From Amycolatopsis sp. cg9 (GTDB lineage Bacteria > Actinomycetota > Actinomycetes > Mycobacteriales > Pseudonocardiaceae): a stretch of DNA of 64,000 bases. The translations under genes and the position numbers were made by a program. The notes beneath the pieces are model-generated. The model saw only the letters and a program-made list of their open reading frames with translations. It made no database searches and was not told where the DNA came from. Location: assembly GCF_041346945.1 (NCBI RefSeq), contig NZ_CP166850.1, forward strand, positions 2,728,001-2,792,000. Direction: 5' to 3'. Shown piece by piece: positions 1-8,469 of this stretch (positions are counted from its first letter, which is position 1; each line of letters begins with the position of its first letter).

Positions 1-749
1 AGCTCCATCGCGAGCTGCGGCGGGCTGTCGACGGACTTCGAGAACGCCAGCCGGACGTCGTGGTCGCCCGCCTCGGACTCGACGCGCAGCCGCAGCCCGA
101 ACCGGTCGAGGCCGAGCGGGCGGATCCGGCCGCCGCGCAGGTCCGCCGGCAGGTGCTTCGCCAGCTGGTCGACGACGTCGGAGTGGTCGCTCTCCAGGTG
201 CCGCAGCCACTGGGCCTCGTAGTCGTGGAACGGGTCCGGCGGCGCGGCGCTGAACATGTGCGGGCGCAGCGAGTGCGTGCCCTCGGCGTCGGCGAGCACG
301 AGCGACGCCGGGGTGAGCCGCAGCAGCGTGACGCCGTGGCCGACGTCGAGCAGCCGCTCGTCCGGCCGCGCCTCGGCGATCGCGACCGCCCGGGCCCGGG
401 CCGACACCGGCGAGAGCGGCCGCAGCCAGCCGGTGATCCACAGCAGCCCGCGGATCGGCTCCCGCAGGGCGACCGGCGCCTGGTCGGCGAGCTCGACCAT
501 CACGGCCAGCTCGCCGCGCTGGGTCTGCTTCGCCGCGGTGACCATCGGGTGGTCGTCGGCCAGCAGCACGCTCACGCTGCCGCTGTGGTGCACGTGGTGC
601 AGGACCGGGACGACGCGCTCGCCGTCGAGACCGGCGCGTTCGCAGGTGGGCAGCAAGGACGCGGGACCGTTGCGGGTCGCGATCGTCTTGGCGCGCTCGG
701 CGGGGTTCGGCGCCGGCGGGCGGCGGATGGATGCGGGTGCCTGGGTCAC
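1..749 (-). CDS. DUF2470 domain protein, iron-regulated (3' end cut by window)
   Basis: The gene reads leftward and runs off the window edge, leaving about 249 residues. The translation has the pattern of the actinobacterial DUF2470 family: an N-terminal part with VLLADDHPMVTAAK and LLWITGWLRPLSP, then the DUF2470 portion with RIRPLGLDRFGLRLRVE and a DHDVRLAFS segment near the edge. DUF2470 is the C-terminal domain of HugZ-type haem-utilisation proteins and of some FMN-binding split-barrel proteins; a haem or iron role is therefore plausible but not proven. The GTG start at 749 follows a strong ribosome site (GGAGGTGA). A DtxR/IdeR-type iron box lies directly upstream, so the gene should be repressed when iron is plentiful. 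No haem-ligand residue can be judged from the truncated sequence. Confidence 0.75.
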   Translation of the reverse strand, partial: MTQAPASIRRPPAPNPAERAKTIATRNGPASLLPTCERAGLDGERVVPVLHHVHHSGSVSVLLADDHPMVTAAKQTQRGELAVMVELADQAPVALREPIRGLLWITGWLRPLSPVSARARAVAIAEARPDERLLDVGHGVTLLRLTPASLVLADAEGTHSLRPHMFSAAPPDPFHDYEAQWLRHLESDHSDVVDQLAKHLPADLRGGRIRPLGLDRFGLRLRVESEAGDHDVRLAFSKSVDSPPQLAME

Positions 750-763
750 GGCTCACCTCCTAC

Positions 764-782
764 TTAGGTGAGCCTAACCTGA
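764..782 (-). promoter_or_regulatory. DtxR/IdeR-type iron box
   Basis: The 19-base sequence TTAGGTGAGCCTAACCTGA matches 16 of 19 positions of the classical DtxR/IdeR consensus TTAGGTTAGGCTAACCTAA. It lies 14 bases upstream of the DUF2470 start, overlapping the likely promoter. The membrane-protein gene on the other strand starts 124 bases away and could also be affected. Confidence 0.8.
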
Positions 783-905
783 ATTCGACGGTCTGGGTAG
801 TCACCCGGGTCACGTGGCCGTTCCGCTGAACGGAGTATCCGGTAACGCCGGTGACCGGTTCACCGAAAAGGCCGTAGACCAAAGCCGACACGGTGGGGGC
901 CCAGC

Positions 906-1928
906 GTGCAGATCGTCCCGGTTCCCGAACGCGTGCCGGCGTTCGAACTCGACCCCGCGATGCCGTCCGGGGCCCTGCCGATCTTCGGCGAGTACCTCGA
1001 CCGCATCGGCCGGAGCACCGCCGACCAGCGGCTGCTGTCCTGGCTGTTCCTGGTGTTCGGGGTCGCCCAGTTCTTCACCGGCGCTGGTGTCGCGCTGCCG
1101 GTGGGCACGCTCGCGCTGGCCGGCTCGGTCGAGGCGTGGTGGCTCTACCGCGCGTACGTGAGGGTGCCCGAAACGCGGCTGAAGCGGGAAGCGTTCCGGC
1201 AGGTGGACGTCACCGCCTTGGTCGCCGCCGGACGGACCGTCGGCGTCCGCCTGCCGGACGGCCGCTGGCTGCGCGTCCGCCTCGACGAGGCCCACCGGCT
1301 GCTGCTGGCCGGCCACCGGCGGGTCTGGCTGCTGGGACGCGGCCCGAAGGTCTTCGTCGGCTTCTCCGGGCTGGTCCGGGTCCGCCGCGCCCGGGTCCAC
1401 GAGACGCCGCCGCCGGGCGCGGTCCCGGTCCCGGTACCGGCCGGCTCGGGGTCGCCGCGGCTCGACCCGGTGCTCACCGCGCACCGCCGCCAGCTCGCCC
1501 GAGAGCTGCGCACGACGGCGGCCTTCCTGCTGGTCCTGGCCGGCTTCGCGCTGTGGGTCCGGCTCGACTTCCCGGTCCTGGGCTGGATCGCGTCGGCGTT
1601 CGCGACCGGCGCGCTGCTGGGCGCGCTCGCGGCGGGGCTGCGCTCGATCGCCCACGGCCGCCCGCTGCCGGCCGACCACTGGACGGAACTGCGCGCGGTC
1701 CTGGACGGCCCGGTCCGCATGGGCCGCCGCGGCACCGCCCGCCTGAGCGGCCTGACGATGCTGGCCGACGGCACGGTGGTCGCCTTCCGCCTGCCCAAGG
1801 CGGACCCGTCGATGGCCGCGAACATCGCGGCGACGGGCCGCCTGTGGATCGCGGGCGTCCCGAGGCCGGGCGCGGCTCGCACCGGCCTGCCGGGCTACCC
1901 GGTGCTGGGCACGGTCTGGCTGGGCTGA
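906..1928 (+). CDS. Conserved membrane protein of unknown function
   Basis: A 340-residue protein that I do not recognise. It has a soluble N-terminal stretch of about 40 residues, a hydrophobic pair around residues 42-78 (LLSWLFLVFGVAQFF and following), a hydrophilic middle with basic patches, and a second hydrophobic pair around residues 200-245. The last 100 residues are soluble and contain a small beta-rich segment (GTARLSGLTMLADGTVVAFRL) that could bind a ligand or another protein. The start is GTG at 906. It is divergent from the iron-box gene. Its 3' end is repeated in the tail of the convergent LysR gene (see findings). No function can be assigned. Confidence 0.6.
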   Translation: MQIVPVPERVPAFELDPAMPSGALPIFGEYLDRIGRSTADQRLLSWLFLVFGVAQFFTGAGVALPVGTLALAGSVEAWWLYRAYVRVPETRLKREAFRQVDVTALVAAGRTVGVRLPDGRWLRVRLDEAHRLLLAGHRRVWLLGRGPKVFVGFSGLVRVRRARVHETPPPGAVPVPVPAGSGSPRLDPVLTAHRRQLARELRTTAAFLLVLAGFALWVRLDFPVLGWIASAFATGALLGALAAGLRSIAHGRPLPADHWTELRAVLDGPVRMGRRGTARLSGLTMLADGTVVAFRLPKADPSMAANIAATGRLWIAGVPRPGAARTGLPGYPVLGTVWLG

Positions 1929-1975
1929 CCGACCCACCCCGGCCGCCTTCGCTGAACCGCCGGAACCCGCTCGGG

Positions 1976-2893
1976 CTACCCGGCGCTCGGGACGGTCTGC
2001 GCGGCCCATTCCGGCCGCCAAGCGCCGGCGACGCCTCGGCCGGGACGCAGGTAGCCGGTCAGCGTCCCCAGGGCGGGGTGTGGGTCGTCCCGGCGCCAGA
2101 CGAGCGAGTGCGGGTACACCGGCACCGGCCGTTCGATCTTCACCCGCCGCAGGTCGTACTCCGCCGGCCAGCGCAGCCGGGCGCCCGTCGGGAGCAGCGT
2201 CGCCACCTCCGCCGACTCCGCGATCGTGTCCAGCACCACCTCGGTGCCGAAGTTCGGTCCGGCCGCGTCGATCGACAGCCCGAACGCGGTCGCGAACGCG
2301 GCGTAGTACGCGCCCCACTCGGTTCCGGGCACCACGCCGGGCAGCCAGAGCCGGTGCCCGGCCAGCTCGGGCGGAGCCACCGAAGCCGCTCCGGCCAGCG
2401 GGTGCCGGGGGCCGCAGAGCAGCTCGATGGGCTCGTCGAACACCCACTGCGCGTCGAGGTCCGCCGGCCGCTCGACGAGCGCGCGGAACGAGGCGTCGAT
2501 CGAGCCGTTCCGGAGCGCGGCGACCGCGGTGTCGAAGAGGGTCACCACCTCCAGGGCGACCTCCGGATGCGCCTCGTGGAACCCGCGAAGCAACATCGCC
2601 GGGCACAACCGCCGGCCGATGACGTCGACCCGCAGCGGGCCGGTGCGGACCGACGCGAGCGCTCGCGCCTCCGCCGACAGCAGCTCCCTGGCGTGCGGCA
2701 GGAACGCTTCGCCCTCGGCGGTGAGCCGGGCGCCGCGGGCCGTGCGCGTGAACAACCGAGCCCCGAGCGCCTTCTCCAGCACCGCGATGCGCTTCGAGAC
2801 CGCCTGCTGCGTGATCGAAAGTTCCACCGCGGCGTCCTGGAACCGGCCCGCCGCCACGGCGGCCACGAAGGTGCGCACTGCCTCGAGGTCCAC
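1976..2893 (-). CDS. LysR-family transcriptional regulator
   Basis: Residues 1-60 form the LysR winged helix (DLEAVRTFVAAV, QDAAVELSITQQAVSKRIAVLE, LGARLFTRT), followed by the two-lobed effector domain (RVDVIGRR, then PLAGAASVAPPELAGHRLWLPG). Length from the chosen GTG at 2893 is 305 residues, normal for the family. A GTG seven codons further upstream (2914) is possible, but it would overlap the palindrome at 2911-2929, and family members usually begin just before the DLxxLRTF motif. The gene is divergent from an MFS exporter; this arrangement usually means that the regulator controls the exporter and itself. The ligand is unknown. Confidence 0.9.
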   Translation of the reverse strand: MDLEAVRTFVAAVAAGRFQDAAVELSITQQAVSKRIAVLEKALGARLFTRTARGARLTAEGEAFLPHARELLSAEARALASVRTGPLRVDVIGRRLCPAMLLRGFHEAHPEVALEVVTLFDTAVAALRNGSIDASFRALVERPADLDAQWVFDEPIELLCGPRHPLAGAASVAPPELAGHRLWLPGVVPGTEWGAYYAAFATAFGLSIDAAGPNFGTEVVLDTIAESAEVATLLPTGARLRWPAEYDLRRVKIERPVPVYPHSLVWRRDDPHPALGTLTGYLRPGRGVAGAWRPEWAAQTVPSAG

Positions 2894-2910
2894 GGCGACC
2901 GACTCTAAGT

Positions 2911-2929
2911 CCACAACCCCGCGTTGTGG
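2911..2929. promoter_or_regulatory. Palindromic operator candidate between lysR-type gene and MFS gene
   Basis: CCACAAC-N5-GTTGTGG, a perfect 7-base inverted repeat with a 5-base centre, lies in the divergent promoter region. Position and symmetry fit a LysR-type dimer site. Its presence favours the downstream starts chosen for both genes (2893 and 2989). Confidence 0.5.
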
Positions 2930-2988
2930 CTCGCCGACGCGTCGGTTGTTTGCTTCGCCGGGCCCTTCCTCGCTTTGATCTCCCGGTG

Positions 2989-4197
2989 ATGCGGAGGCGG
3001 CTCGGGCGGCGGTTCAGGTGGCTTTGGTCGGCGTACGCCGTGAGCGCGTTCGGCACCTGGCTCGGGTTCGGTGCCTTCCCCATGCTCGCCATCCTCGTGC
3101 TGCACGCCGGACCGGCGGCGGTGTCGGCGCTCGCCGCGGCCGGGCCGGCCGTCGGGGCGCTCGTGGCCGTGCCGCTGGGGCCGTGGGTCGACCGGCGCCG
3201 CAAGCGGCCGGTCATGGTGGCCATGGACCTGGTCCGGTTCGGCGCGCTGCTCAGCGTGCCCGCCTGCTACGCGCTCGGCCTGCTGAGCTTCGTCCAGCTC
3301 CTGGCCGTCTCGGTGGTCGTCGCCGCGGCGGACATCACCTTCACGTCGGCGAGCGGCGCTTTCCTGAAGGGGCTCGTGGCGCCGGAAGACCTGCTCGTGG
3401 CCAACGGCCGGTTCGAATCGACGAACTGGACGGCCACCGCGCTCGGGCCGCCGCTCGGCGGGGCCGCGTTCGCGGTGCTCGGGCCGGTGACGTCGGTGGC
3501 CGCCAACGCCGCCAGCTTCCTGCTCTCCGCGCTCGGGATCCGGGCGATCGGCGGGACCGAACCGCGTCCGCGGACCACCGAACGGCCGCGCGCGCGGGAC
3601 TTGGCGAACGGGTGGCGCTTCCTGCTGGCCCACCCCGGGCTGCGGCCCCTCCTGCTCAACGCCATGGTCTTCAACGGCTTGGTGATGGCGACCGAGCCGC
3701 TGCTCGCGGTGCTGATGCTCGGCGAGCTCGGGCTCACGCCGTGGCAGTACGGGCTCGCGTTCGCGGTGCCGTGCCTCGGCGGGCTGGCCGGTTCGCGGCT
3801 GACCCCGCGGCTCGTCGCCCGGTTCGGGCGGCACCCGGTGCTGCTGACGTCGGGCGCGGTCCGGGCGTGCTGGCTCCTCGCGCTCGCCTTCCTGCCCGGC
3901 GGCACGCGCGGGCTGGTCTTCGTCATGGTCGTCGAGCTGGGCCTGATCGTCAGCTGCAGCGTGTTCAACCCCGTGCTGGCCACCTACCGGCTGGAACAGC
4001 TGCCGGTGGACCGCGCCGCCCGCACGCTCTCGGCGTGGTCGGTCAGCACGAAAGCGGCGATCGCCGCGCTGACCGCGGTGTGGGGCGGGCTCGCCGGCTT
4101 CGCCGGCCCGCGGGTCGCGATCGGGATCGCCGGGGTCCTCGTGCTGGCGACGCCGCTGCTGCTGCCCCGGCGCGACCGGACGCCGGTCGCCGTCTAA
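2989..4197 (+). CDS. MFS transporter
   Basis: About 402 residues with twelve predicted membrane spans in two halves, in the pattern of the MFS_3 (enterobactin-exporter-like) group: WSAYAVSAFGTWLGFGAFPMLA in span 1 and the loop signature PLGPWVDRRRKRPVMVAMD between spans 2 and 3. Such proteins are proton-driven exporters, often of drugs or siderophores. The ATG at 2989 is preferred over an in-frame GTG at 2926 because the extra 21 residues are basic and not membrane-like, and because the palindrome at 2911-2929 would overlap the longer form. A GTG at 2986 is adjacent and equally possible. The gene overlaps the stop of the convergent coiled-coil gene by four bases. It is likely controlled by the divergent LysR regulator. 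Confidence 0.85.
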   Translation: MRRRLGRRFRWLWSAYAVSAFGTWLGFGAFPMLAILVLHAGPAAVSALAAAGPAVGALVAVPLGPWVDRRRKRPVMVAMDLVRFGALLSVPACYALGLLSFVQLLAVSVVVAAADITFTSASGAFLKGLVAPEDLLVANGRFESTNWTATALGPPLGGAAFAVLGPVTSVAANAASFLLSALGIRAIGGTEPRPRTTERPRARDLANGWRFLLAHPGLRPLLLNAMVFNGLVMATEPLLAVLMLGELGLTPWQYGLAFAVPCLGGLAGSRLTPRLVARFGRHPVLLTSGAVRACWLLALAFLPGGTRGLVFVMVVELGLIVSCSVFNPVLATYRLEQLPVDRAARTLSAWSVSTKAAIAALTAVWGGLAGFAGPRVAIGIAGVLVLATPLLLPRRDRTPVAV

Positions 4198-4931
4198 CCC
4201 AGCGACTTCCGCGTCGCCTGCTCGGTCTCCAGCACGCCCTGCCGGATGCCTTCCAGCTGGTCGCTCAGCTCCCGCACGGCGCCGGTGTCCACGGCGACGT
4301 CCGTCGTCGCGGCCGTCAGCTCCGCGACCCGCGCCACCAGGCTGTCCAGGCCGAGCGCACCGGACTGCAGCTGCGCCAGCAGCTTGTCGCGCGCGCCGGA
4401 GAGCCGGGCGTGCACGTCGGCTTGGGCCTGCACCGCCGTCAACGCCTGCTCGAGGTCGCCGTGCACCGCCGCGCTCGCCGAGCGCAGCTCGCGTTCCAGC
4501 CGGCGTCGCTCCTTCGCGACCGCGTCGAGGTCCACGCGGGAGAGGGCTTTCCCGGTCGCCGACGCGCGCCCGGCCAGCCGCTGCAGCGTCACCAGCGTCT
4601 CCTGGACCACCGGCTCCATGTCCGCGACGCGGTCGGCGAGCGGCCCCGAGCCGAGGGAGTCGCTGAGCGAGCCGAAGCCTTCGGCGGCGCTTTCGGCCCG
4701 GCGCAGCCAGTTCTCCTCGGCCGACCCGGCCACGACGTCGAGCACCCGCGCCTCACGTCGTTCCGGCTCCTTCTCGCGGGTCGCGACGGCGACGCCCGCC
4801 CGCGCGGCGAGCACCGCCACCCCGACCCCGATGGCGGCGGCGACCGGCAGCTGCACGGCCCACGCCACCCCGGCCGAGGTGGCGGCGAACAGCAGCCCCC
4901 ACGGTTCGGCGAGCTCACGCGCGAACTTCAT
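4194..4931 (-). CDS. Membrane-anchored coiled-coil protein, partner of VWA gene
   Basis: A 245-residue protein without a recognisable enzyme domain. Residues 10-47 form one or two membrane helices (WGLLFAATSAGVAWAV, then AAIGVGVAVLAA). The rest is strongly helical, rich in Glu, Arg, Leu and Ala, and has coiled-coil character (residues 120-240, for example RRRLERELRSASAAVHGDLEQ in part). It starts 13 bases downstream of the stop of the substrate-binding/VWA gene on the same strand, so the two are very probably one operon. A role in scaffolding or regulating a membrane complex with the VWA protein is inferred from context only. Confidence 0.65.
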   Translation of the reverse strand: MKFARELAEPWGLLFAATSAGVAWAVQLPVAAAIGVGVAVLAARAGVAVATREKEPERREARVLDVVAGSAEENWLRRAESAAEGFGSLSDSLGSGPLADRVADMEPVVQETLVTLQRLAGRASATGKALSRVDLDAVAKERRRLERELRSASAAVHGDLEQALTAVQAQADVHARLSGARDKLLAQLQSGALGLDSLVARVAELTAATTDVAVDTGAVRELSDQLEGIRQGVLETEQATRKSLG

Positions 4932-4944
4932 GACCGCCAGGATC

Positions 4945-6753
4945 TCAGAAATTCGAGATCACGGAGGTGAAGACCTGGTTGATCGAGTCCGGTTTGGACG
5001 AGTCGTACTCCGATCCCTCGGTCGCTTCCGCGATCTGCTTCAGCACGTCCTGGTCGGCGTCCGAGCCGTAGGCGATGGTGAACAGCCGGACCGTCTCCGC
5101 GTTGCCCTCCGGTCGCAGCTGCGGGACCAGGTGCTCGAGGTCGACGCCGTCGGGGTCCTCGTTGCGGCCGTCGGTCAGCACCACGACCGCGTTGATCGCC
5201 GCCGGGTCGACGCGGCCCTTCATGTACTCGTACGCGGCCAGCGAGGAGTCGTACAGCCCGGTGCCCGCCTGCGGCGTCAGCCCGCTCAGCCGCATGGCGA
5301 GCGTTTCCTTGCCGGCGGTGCCGAGCGCCTGCACCGGGAGCAGCTCCTGGTAGTCCTTGTCGCCGTCGAGGCGGGTCGAGAACTGCCAGAGCCCGACCTG
5401 GTCGCGCGGCACGAACTGGCCGAGCGCGTCGATCGCGGCCTGCTTGGCCAGGTCGATCTTGCTCTTGCCGGTGCCCTTGACCTCGTCGCCCATCGAGCCC
5501 GAGACGTCCACGACGAGCAGCACGTTCGCCTTCTTGCGCAGCTCGGTCCAGGTGGTCAGCAGCTTCGAGAGCACCGTCGGCGACGGCGGCCGGATGAAGT
5601 TGATCTTCGCGTCCGGCTGGACGCCGTTCGCGGTGGTCGCCTGCGGGCCGGGCTTGCCGTCGAACGACCGGAAGCCGAGCGCGGCGAACCGCTGCTGCGT
5701 CTCCGGGCCGCGCAGGTAGCCGAGGAAGTCCGCGGCGATCTGCTTGCGCGTCGGGTCGGCCCAGTTCAGCGTGACGAACGGGTGGTCGGAGTTGAGCGTG
5801 CCGTCGGCCGGGTAGATCGCGACGATCGGCACCTTCGGCGGCGCGTGCTGGCCGACCTTCGCCGGGTCGTTCGTCGGGTTGCCCTGGTTGTAGCCGATCA
5901 GCGAGCTCTCCTCGACGGTCACCGCCGAGATGTAGGACAGCGCCGCGCCGCGGTCGTCGGCCTTCTGCAGGTTCGTCAGGAAGGTGAGCGTGTTGTCGCC
6001 GTAGTGCACGATCGCCTGCTCGATGTTCGAGACGAACTGCTTGGCCTCGGGCTTCTCGAGCGCGGCCGCGGTGAGGTCGGACGACGTGCCGGTGGCCGCG
6101 TAGTAGGCGCCGATGGTGGCGTTCAGGCCCGCGGTGGAGATGTTCGGGTTCGTCTTGCCGAGCCGGAACTTGCCCCACTCGGGGTGGCCGTACTTCGCCC
6201 AGCCCGCCGGGTCGGTCGCCAGCGTGGCGAGGTCCTTCCAGCCGATCGGCTTGGCCGGCCAGCCCAGCGCCTCGGCCATCGGCTTCGGCATCGCGACGGT
6301 CAGCGGCGAGTTCGCGATCGACTGCGGGTCGCCGTCCGGCACGATCGACGCCGAGTCGCCCTTCGCGTTGACGCGCAGCAGGTTGACCCAGCCGCTCGCG
6401 GCCGGCGTCCAGACGTCCGGGCGCGGGCCGTCGGTGGCTTCGTTCCAGCCGTTGGCCAGCGCCTGCATCGCGATGCCCGACGACTTCGACTTCACGGCGA
6501 CGTCGACGCAGTGCCCGGCGACGGTCCGTCCGGAGTAGGCCTTGGCGGCTTCCTGGACGATGCCGACCTTCTCCGGTGACGACGCGACGTTGAGCGAGAC
6601 GGCGTCCGAGCCGGTGCACTTCGGCTCGTCACCGTCGCCGCCCGAGTCGCTGGTCCAGGCCCGGATCCCGATGATCAGCCCGGCGGCGACCACGATCGCG
6701 GCCAGGAAGGGGAGAATTTTTCTCTTTCGCCGCGTTGGTTGGGAATTGATCAT
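4945..6753 (-). CDS. Substrate-binding plus VWA domain membrane protein
   Basis: 602 residues. A basic N-terminus is followed by one membrane helix (residues 13-31) and a short linker. Residues 50-390 resemble a periplasmic solute-binding protein of the type used by ABC importers (SPEKVGIVQEAAKAYSG, DVWTPAASGWVNLL, DPTRKQIAADFLGYLRG). Residues 410-602 form a von Willebrand A domain whose metal-ion-dependent adhesion site is intact: D416, S418 and S420 in VDVSGSMGDE, and VVLTDGRNED later. The fusion places a ligand-binding and a metal-dependent protein-binding module outside the membrane. A strong GGGGAGGG ribosome site precedes the ATG. A coiled-coil membrane protein follows in the same operon. 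The ligand is unknown. Confidence 0.85.
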   Translation of the reverse strand: MINSQPTRRKRKILPFLAAIVVAAGLIIGIRAWTSDSGGDGDEPKCTGSDAVSLNVASSPEKVGIVQEAAKAYSGRTVAGHCVDVAVKSKSSGIAMQALANGWNEATDGPRPDVWTPAASGWVNLLRVNAKGDSASIVPDGDPQSIANSPLTVAMPKPMAEALGWPAKPIGWKDLATLATDPAGWAKYGHPEWGKFRLGKTNPNISTAGLNATIGAYYAATGTSSDLTAAALEKPEAKQFVSNIEQAIVHYGDNTLTFLTNLQKADDRGAALSYISAVTVEESSLIGYNQGNPTNDPAKVGQHAPPKVPIVAIYPADGTLNSDHPFVTLNWADPTRKQIAADFLGYLRGPETQQRFAALGFRSFDGKPGPQATTANGVQPDAKINFIRPPSPTVLSKLLTTWTELRKKANVLLVVDVSGSMGDEVKGTGKSKIDLAKQAAIDALGQFVPRDQVGLWQFSTRLDGDKDYQELLPVQALGTAGKETLAMRLSGLTPQAGTGLYDSSLAAYEYMKGRVDPAAINAVVVLTDGRNEDPDGVDLEHLVPQLRPEGNAETVRLFTIAYGSDADQDVLKQIAEATEGSEYDSSKPDSINQVFTSVISNF

Positions 6754-6890
6754 CGAACCCTCCCCGTTCCGCCAGTCCGACCATTATCCGGTGGGAGCGT
6801 GGTGGCCGGGGGTACGTTGCCGAACCGTTGCCCAGTGCGGCGGGGGCTGACGGCCGAAATGCCGCCATGGAATTTGTTTTGGTCCGGCAA

Positions 6891-8330
6891 TCATTTTCTG
6901 GTCGAAAACCTCGATCGCCGGCCGCGGTGGTGCTGCAGAACTGCCGTCACCGCCGAGGCCGCGGCGACCACGGTGGAAACGGCGGTGGCCGCGGAAAGGC
7001 GCCGTCGCCGGATCGCCGTCCGGCGGCGCGCTGTTTCTTCGGTCTCCCGGTGCCGCAACCCGGCGTCCAGGAACCGGCGCTCCCGCGCGTTCGGCCGGGC
7101 GTCCGGCCGCCGGGCCCAGTCCGCCGCCTCGGTCAGCCGGACGCCCCGGTACAGCGCGGCCGGTTCGCGCTTCGCCGCCTCCCACAGCCGGGTGGCTTCG
7201 GTGAGCCGGCGCTGGACGTCCAGTGCCTCCCGGTCCTCCGCCAGCCAGGTGCGCAGCCGTGGCCAGCCACCGATCAGCCCGTCGTGCGCGAGTTCCAGCC
7301 CGGTCCGGTCGGCGGTGATCAGCCGGGCCCGGACGAACCGCTCGGCCACGGCCGCCGCGTCCAGCTCGCCGTGGGGCAGCCGCCGCCGGGTGTCCGCGGT
7401 GTGGTCGCCGAAGGTGACCAGGCGGAGGAACAGGTCCCTGACCACGGCCCGCTCGGCCGCGGGGAGCCGCCCGTAGACCGCTTCGGCGGTGCCGGCCAGC
7501 ACGGCGGGGATGCCGCCGGTGGCGTCGTACCCGGCGAGCGTCAGGCCGCCGGCCCGCCAGGTCCGGCGCAACGCCTCCGTGGCGAACGGCAGCGCTCCCG
7601 GCTGCCGGACGACCTCGGCCGTGAGCGTCGCGAGCAACGCGTGCTCCAGCCCGCGCCCGGCGTCCGCCGCGGGCCTGCCGAGCGCGGCCCGCACCTGCTC
7701 GGCGGTCAACGGCCCCAGTGCGATCCGCGGGGCCGCGGCCAGTTCCGGGTACTGGCTCAGCGCGCCGAGGAAGTCGTCGCGCACGCCGACGGCGACCCGC
7801 GGCGAGTCCAGCACCGCCCGAGCCACGCCGCCGGTCAGGACGTCTTCGAACCGGTCGACGACCACCAGCGGCTCGCAGCGCTCCCGAACCGCTTGCAGCA
7901 CCGACGTTTTCCCGCTCCCCGACGGGCCCGTGAGCACCACCAGCCGCTCGGTGGCGAGGCGCTTCAGCACGAGTTCGACGACGGCCTCCCGGCCGAAGAA
8001 CCGCCCCGCGTCCCCCGGGCCGAACGCGGCCAAGCCGCGGTAGGGCGGCTCCGCGACGGAGCGGCGTAGCTCTTTCTCGGCCTGGTGCCACCGCTCGTCC
8101 CACGCGGAGACGGGTCCGTCGCACGCACGGACGTAGGCCAATGCGACGGCGCGCGTCGGCAGTTTCCGGCCGCTCGCCGCGTCGGACAATGTGCCCGCCG
8201 AGTAATGCGCCCGTTTCCCCAGTTCCCGATAAGGCGGACTCCCCGCGTGCTCCCGCAATCGCCGCAAATCCGCGGCGAACTGTGACAACACTTCTACGTC
8301 TGTATCGATCGGTCGTTCCCCACGCGACAT
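6891..8330 (-). CDS. XRE-type HTH / nSTAND1 NTPase without repeat domain
   Basis: 479 residues from the ATG at 8330, which has a good ribosome site (AGGGGGTG) seven bases away; an upstream in-frame ATG at 8384 lacks one. Residues 10-75 resemble the helix-turn-helix seen at the front of actinobacterial STAND proteins (FAADLRRLREHAG, GTLSDAASGRKLPT). Residues 97-115 carry the nSTAND1 entry motif PYRGLAAFGPGDAGRFFGRE, and residues 135-142 are the Walker A loop GPSGSGKT. A possible membrane helix (SAATAVSTVVAAASAVTAV) lies about 20 residues before the end. Usual members continue into 600 or more residues of WD40 repeats; here the protein stops after the helix. It may be a decayed or a minimal form. 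Confidence 0.8.
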   Translation of the reverse strand: MSRGERPIDTDVEVLSQFAADLRRLREHAGSPPYRELGKRAHYSAGTLSDAASGRKLPTRAVALAYVRACDGPVSAWDERWHQAEKELRRSVAEPPYRGLAAFGPGDAGRFFGREAVVELVLKRLATERLVVLTGPSGSGKTSVLQAVRERCEPLVVVDRFEDVLTGGVARAVLDSPRVAVGVRDDFLGALSQYPELAAAPRIALGPLTAEQVRAALGRPAADAGRGLEHALLATLTAEVVRQPGALPFATEALRRTWRAGGLTLAGYDATGGIPAVLAGTAEAVYGRLPAAERAVVRDLFLRLVTFGDHTADTRRRLPHGELDAAAVAERFVRARLITADRTGLELAHDGLIGGWPRLRTWLAEDREALDVQRRLTEATRLWEAAKREPAALYRGVRLTEAADWARRPDARPNARERRFLDAGLRHRETEETARRRTAIRRRRLSAATAVSTVVAAASAVTAVLQHHRGRRSRFSTRK

Positions 8331-8469
8331 CGTGCCACCCCCTTGGCACATTCCATTGTTCGGATTTTGTCGTTCGCTGTCCACAGAACCGGACAGAACA
8401 TCGCCCGCGCACTAGACCGGAAGGTGCCGGATCGACCGGTCCGGCGACGGGGGAACACTGGAGGGATCG

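Noticed and set aside
893..2908. 671-residue plus-strand reading frame
   Set aside because: It lies across a membrane-protein gene and the LysR gene; the translation is Arg/Pro/Gly-rich without domains, as expected for a shadow frame in high-GC DNA.
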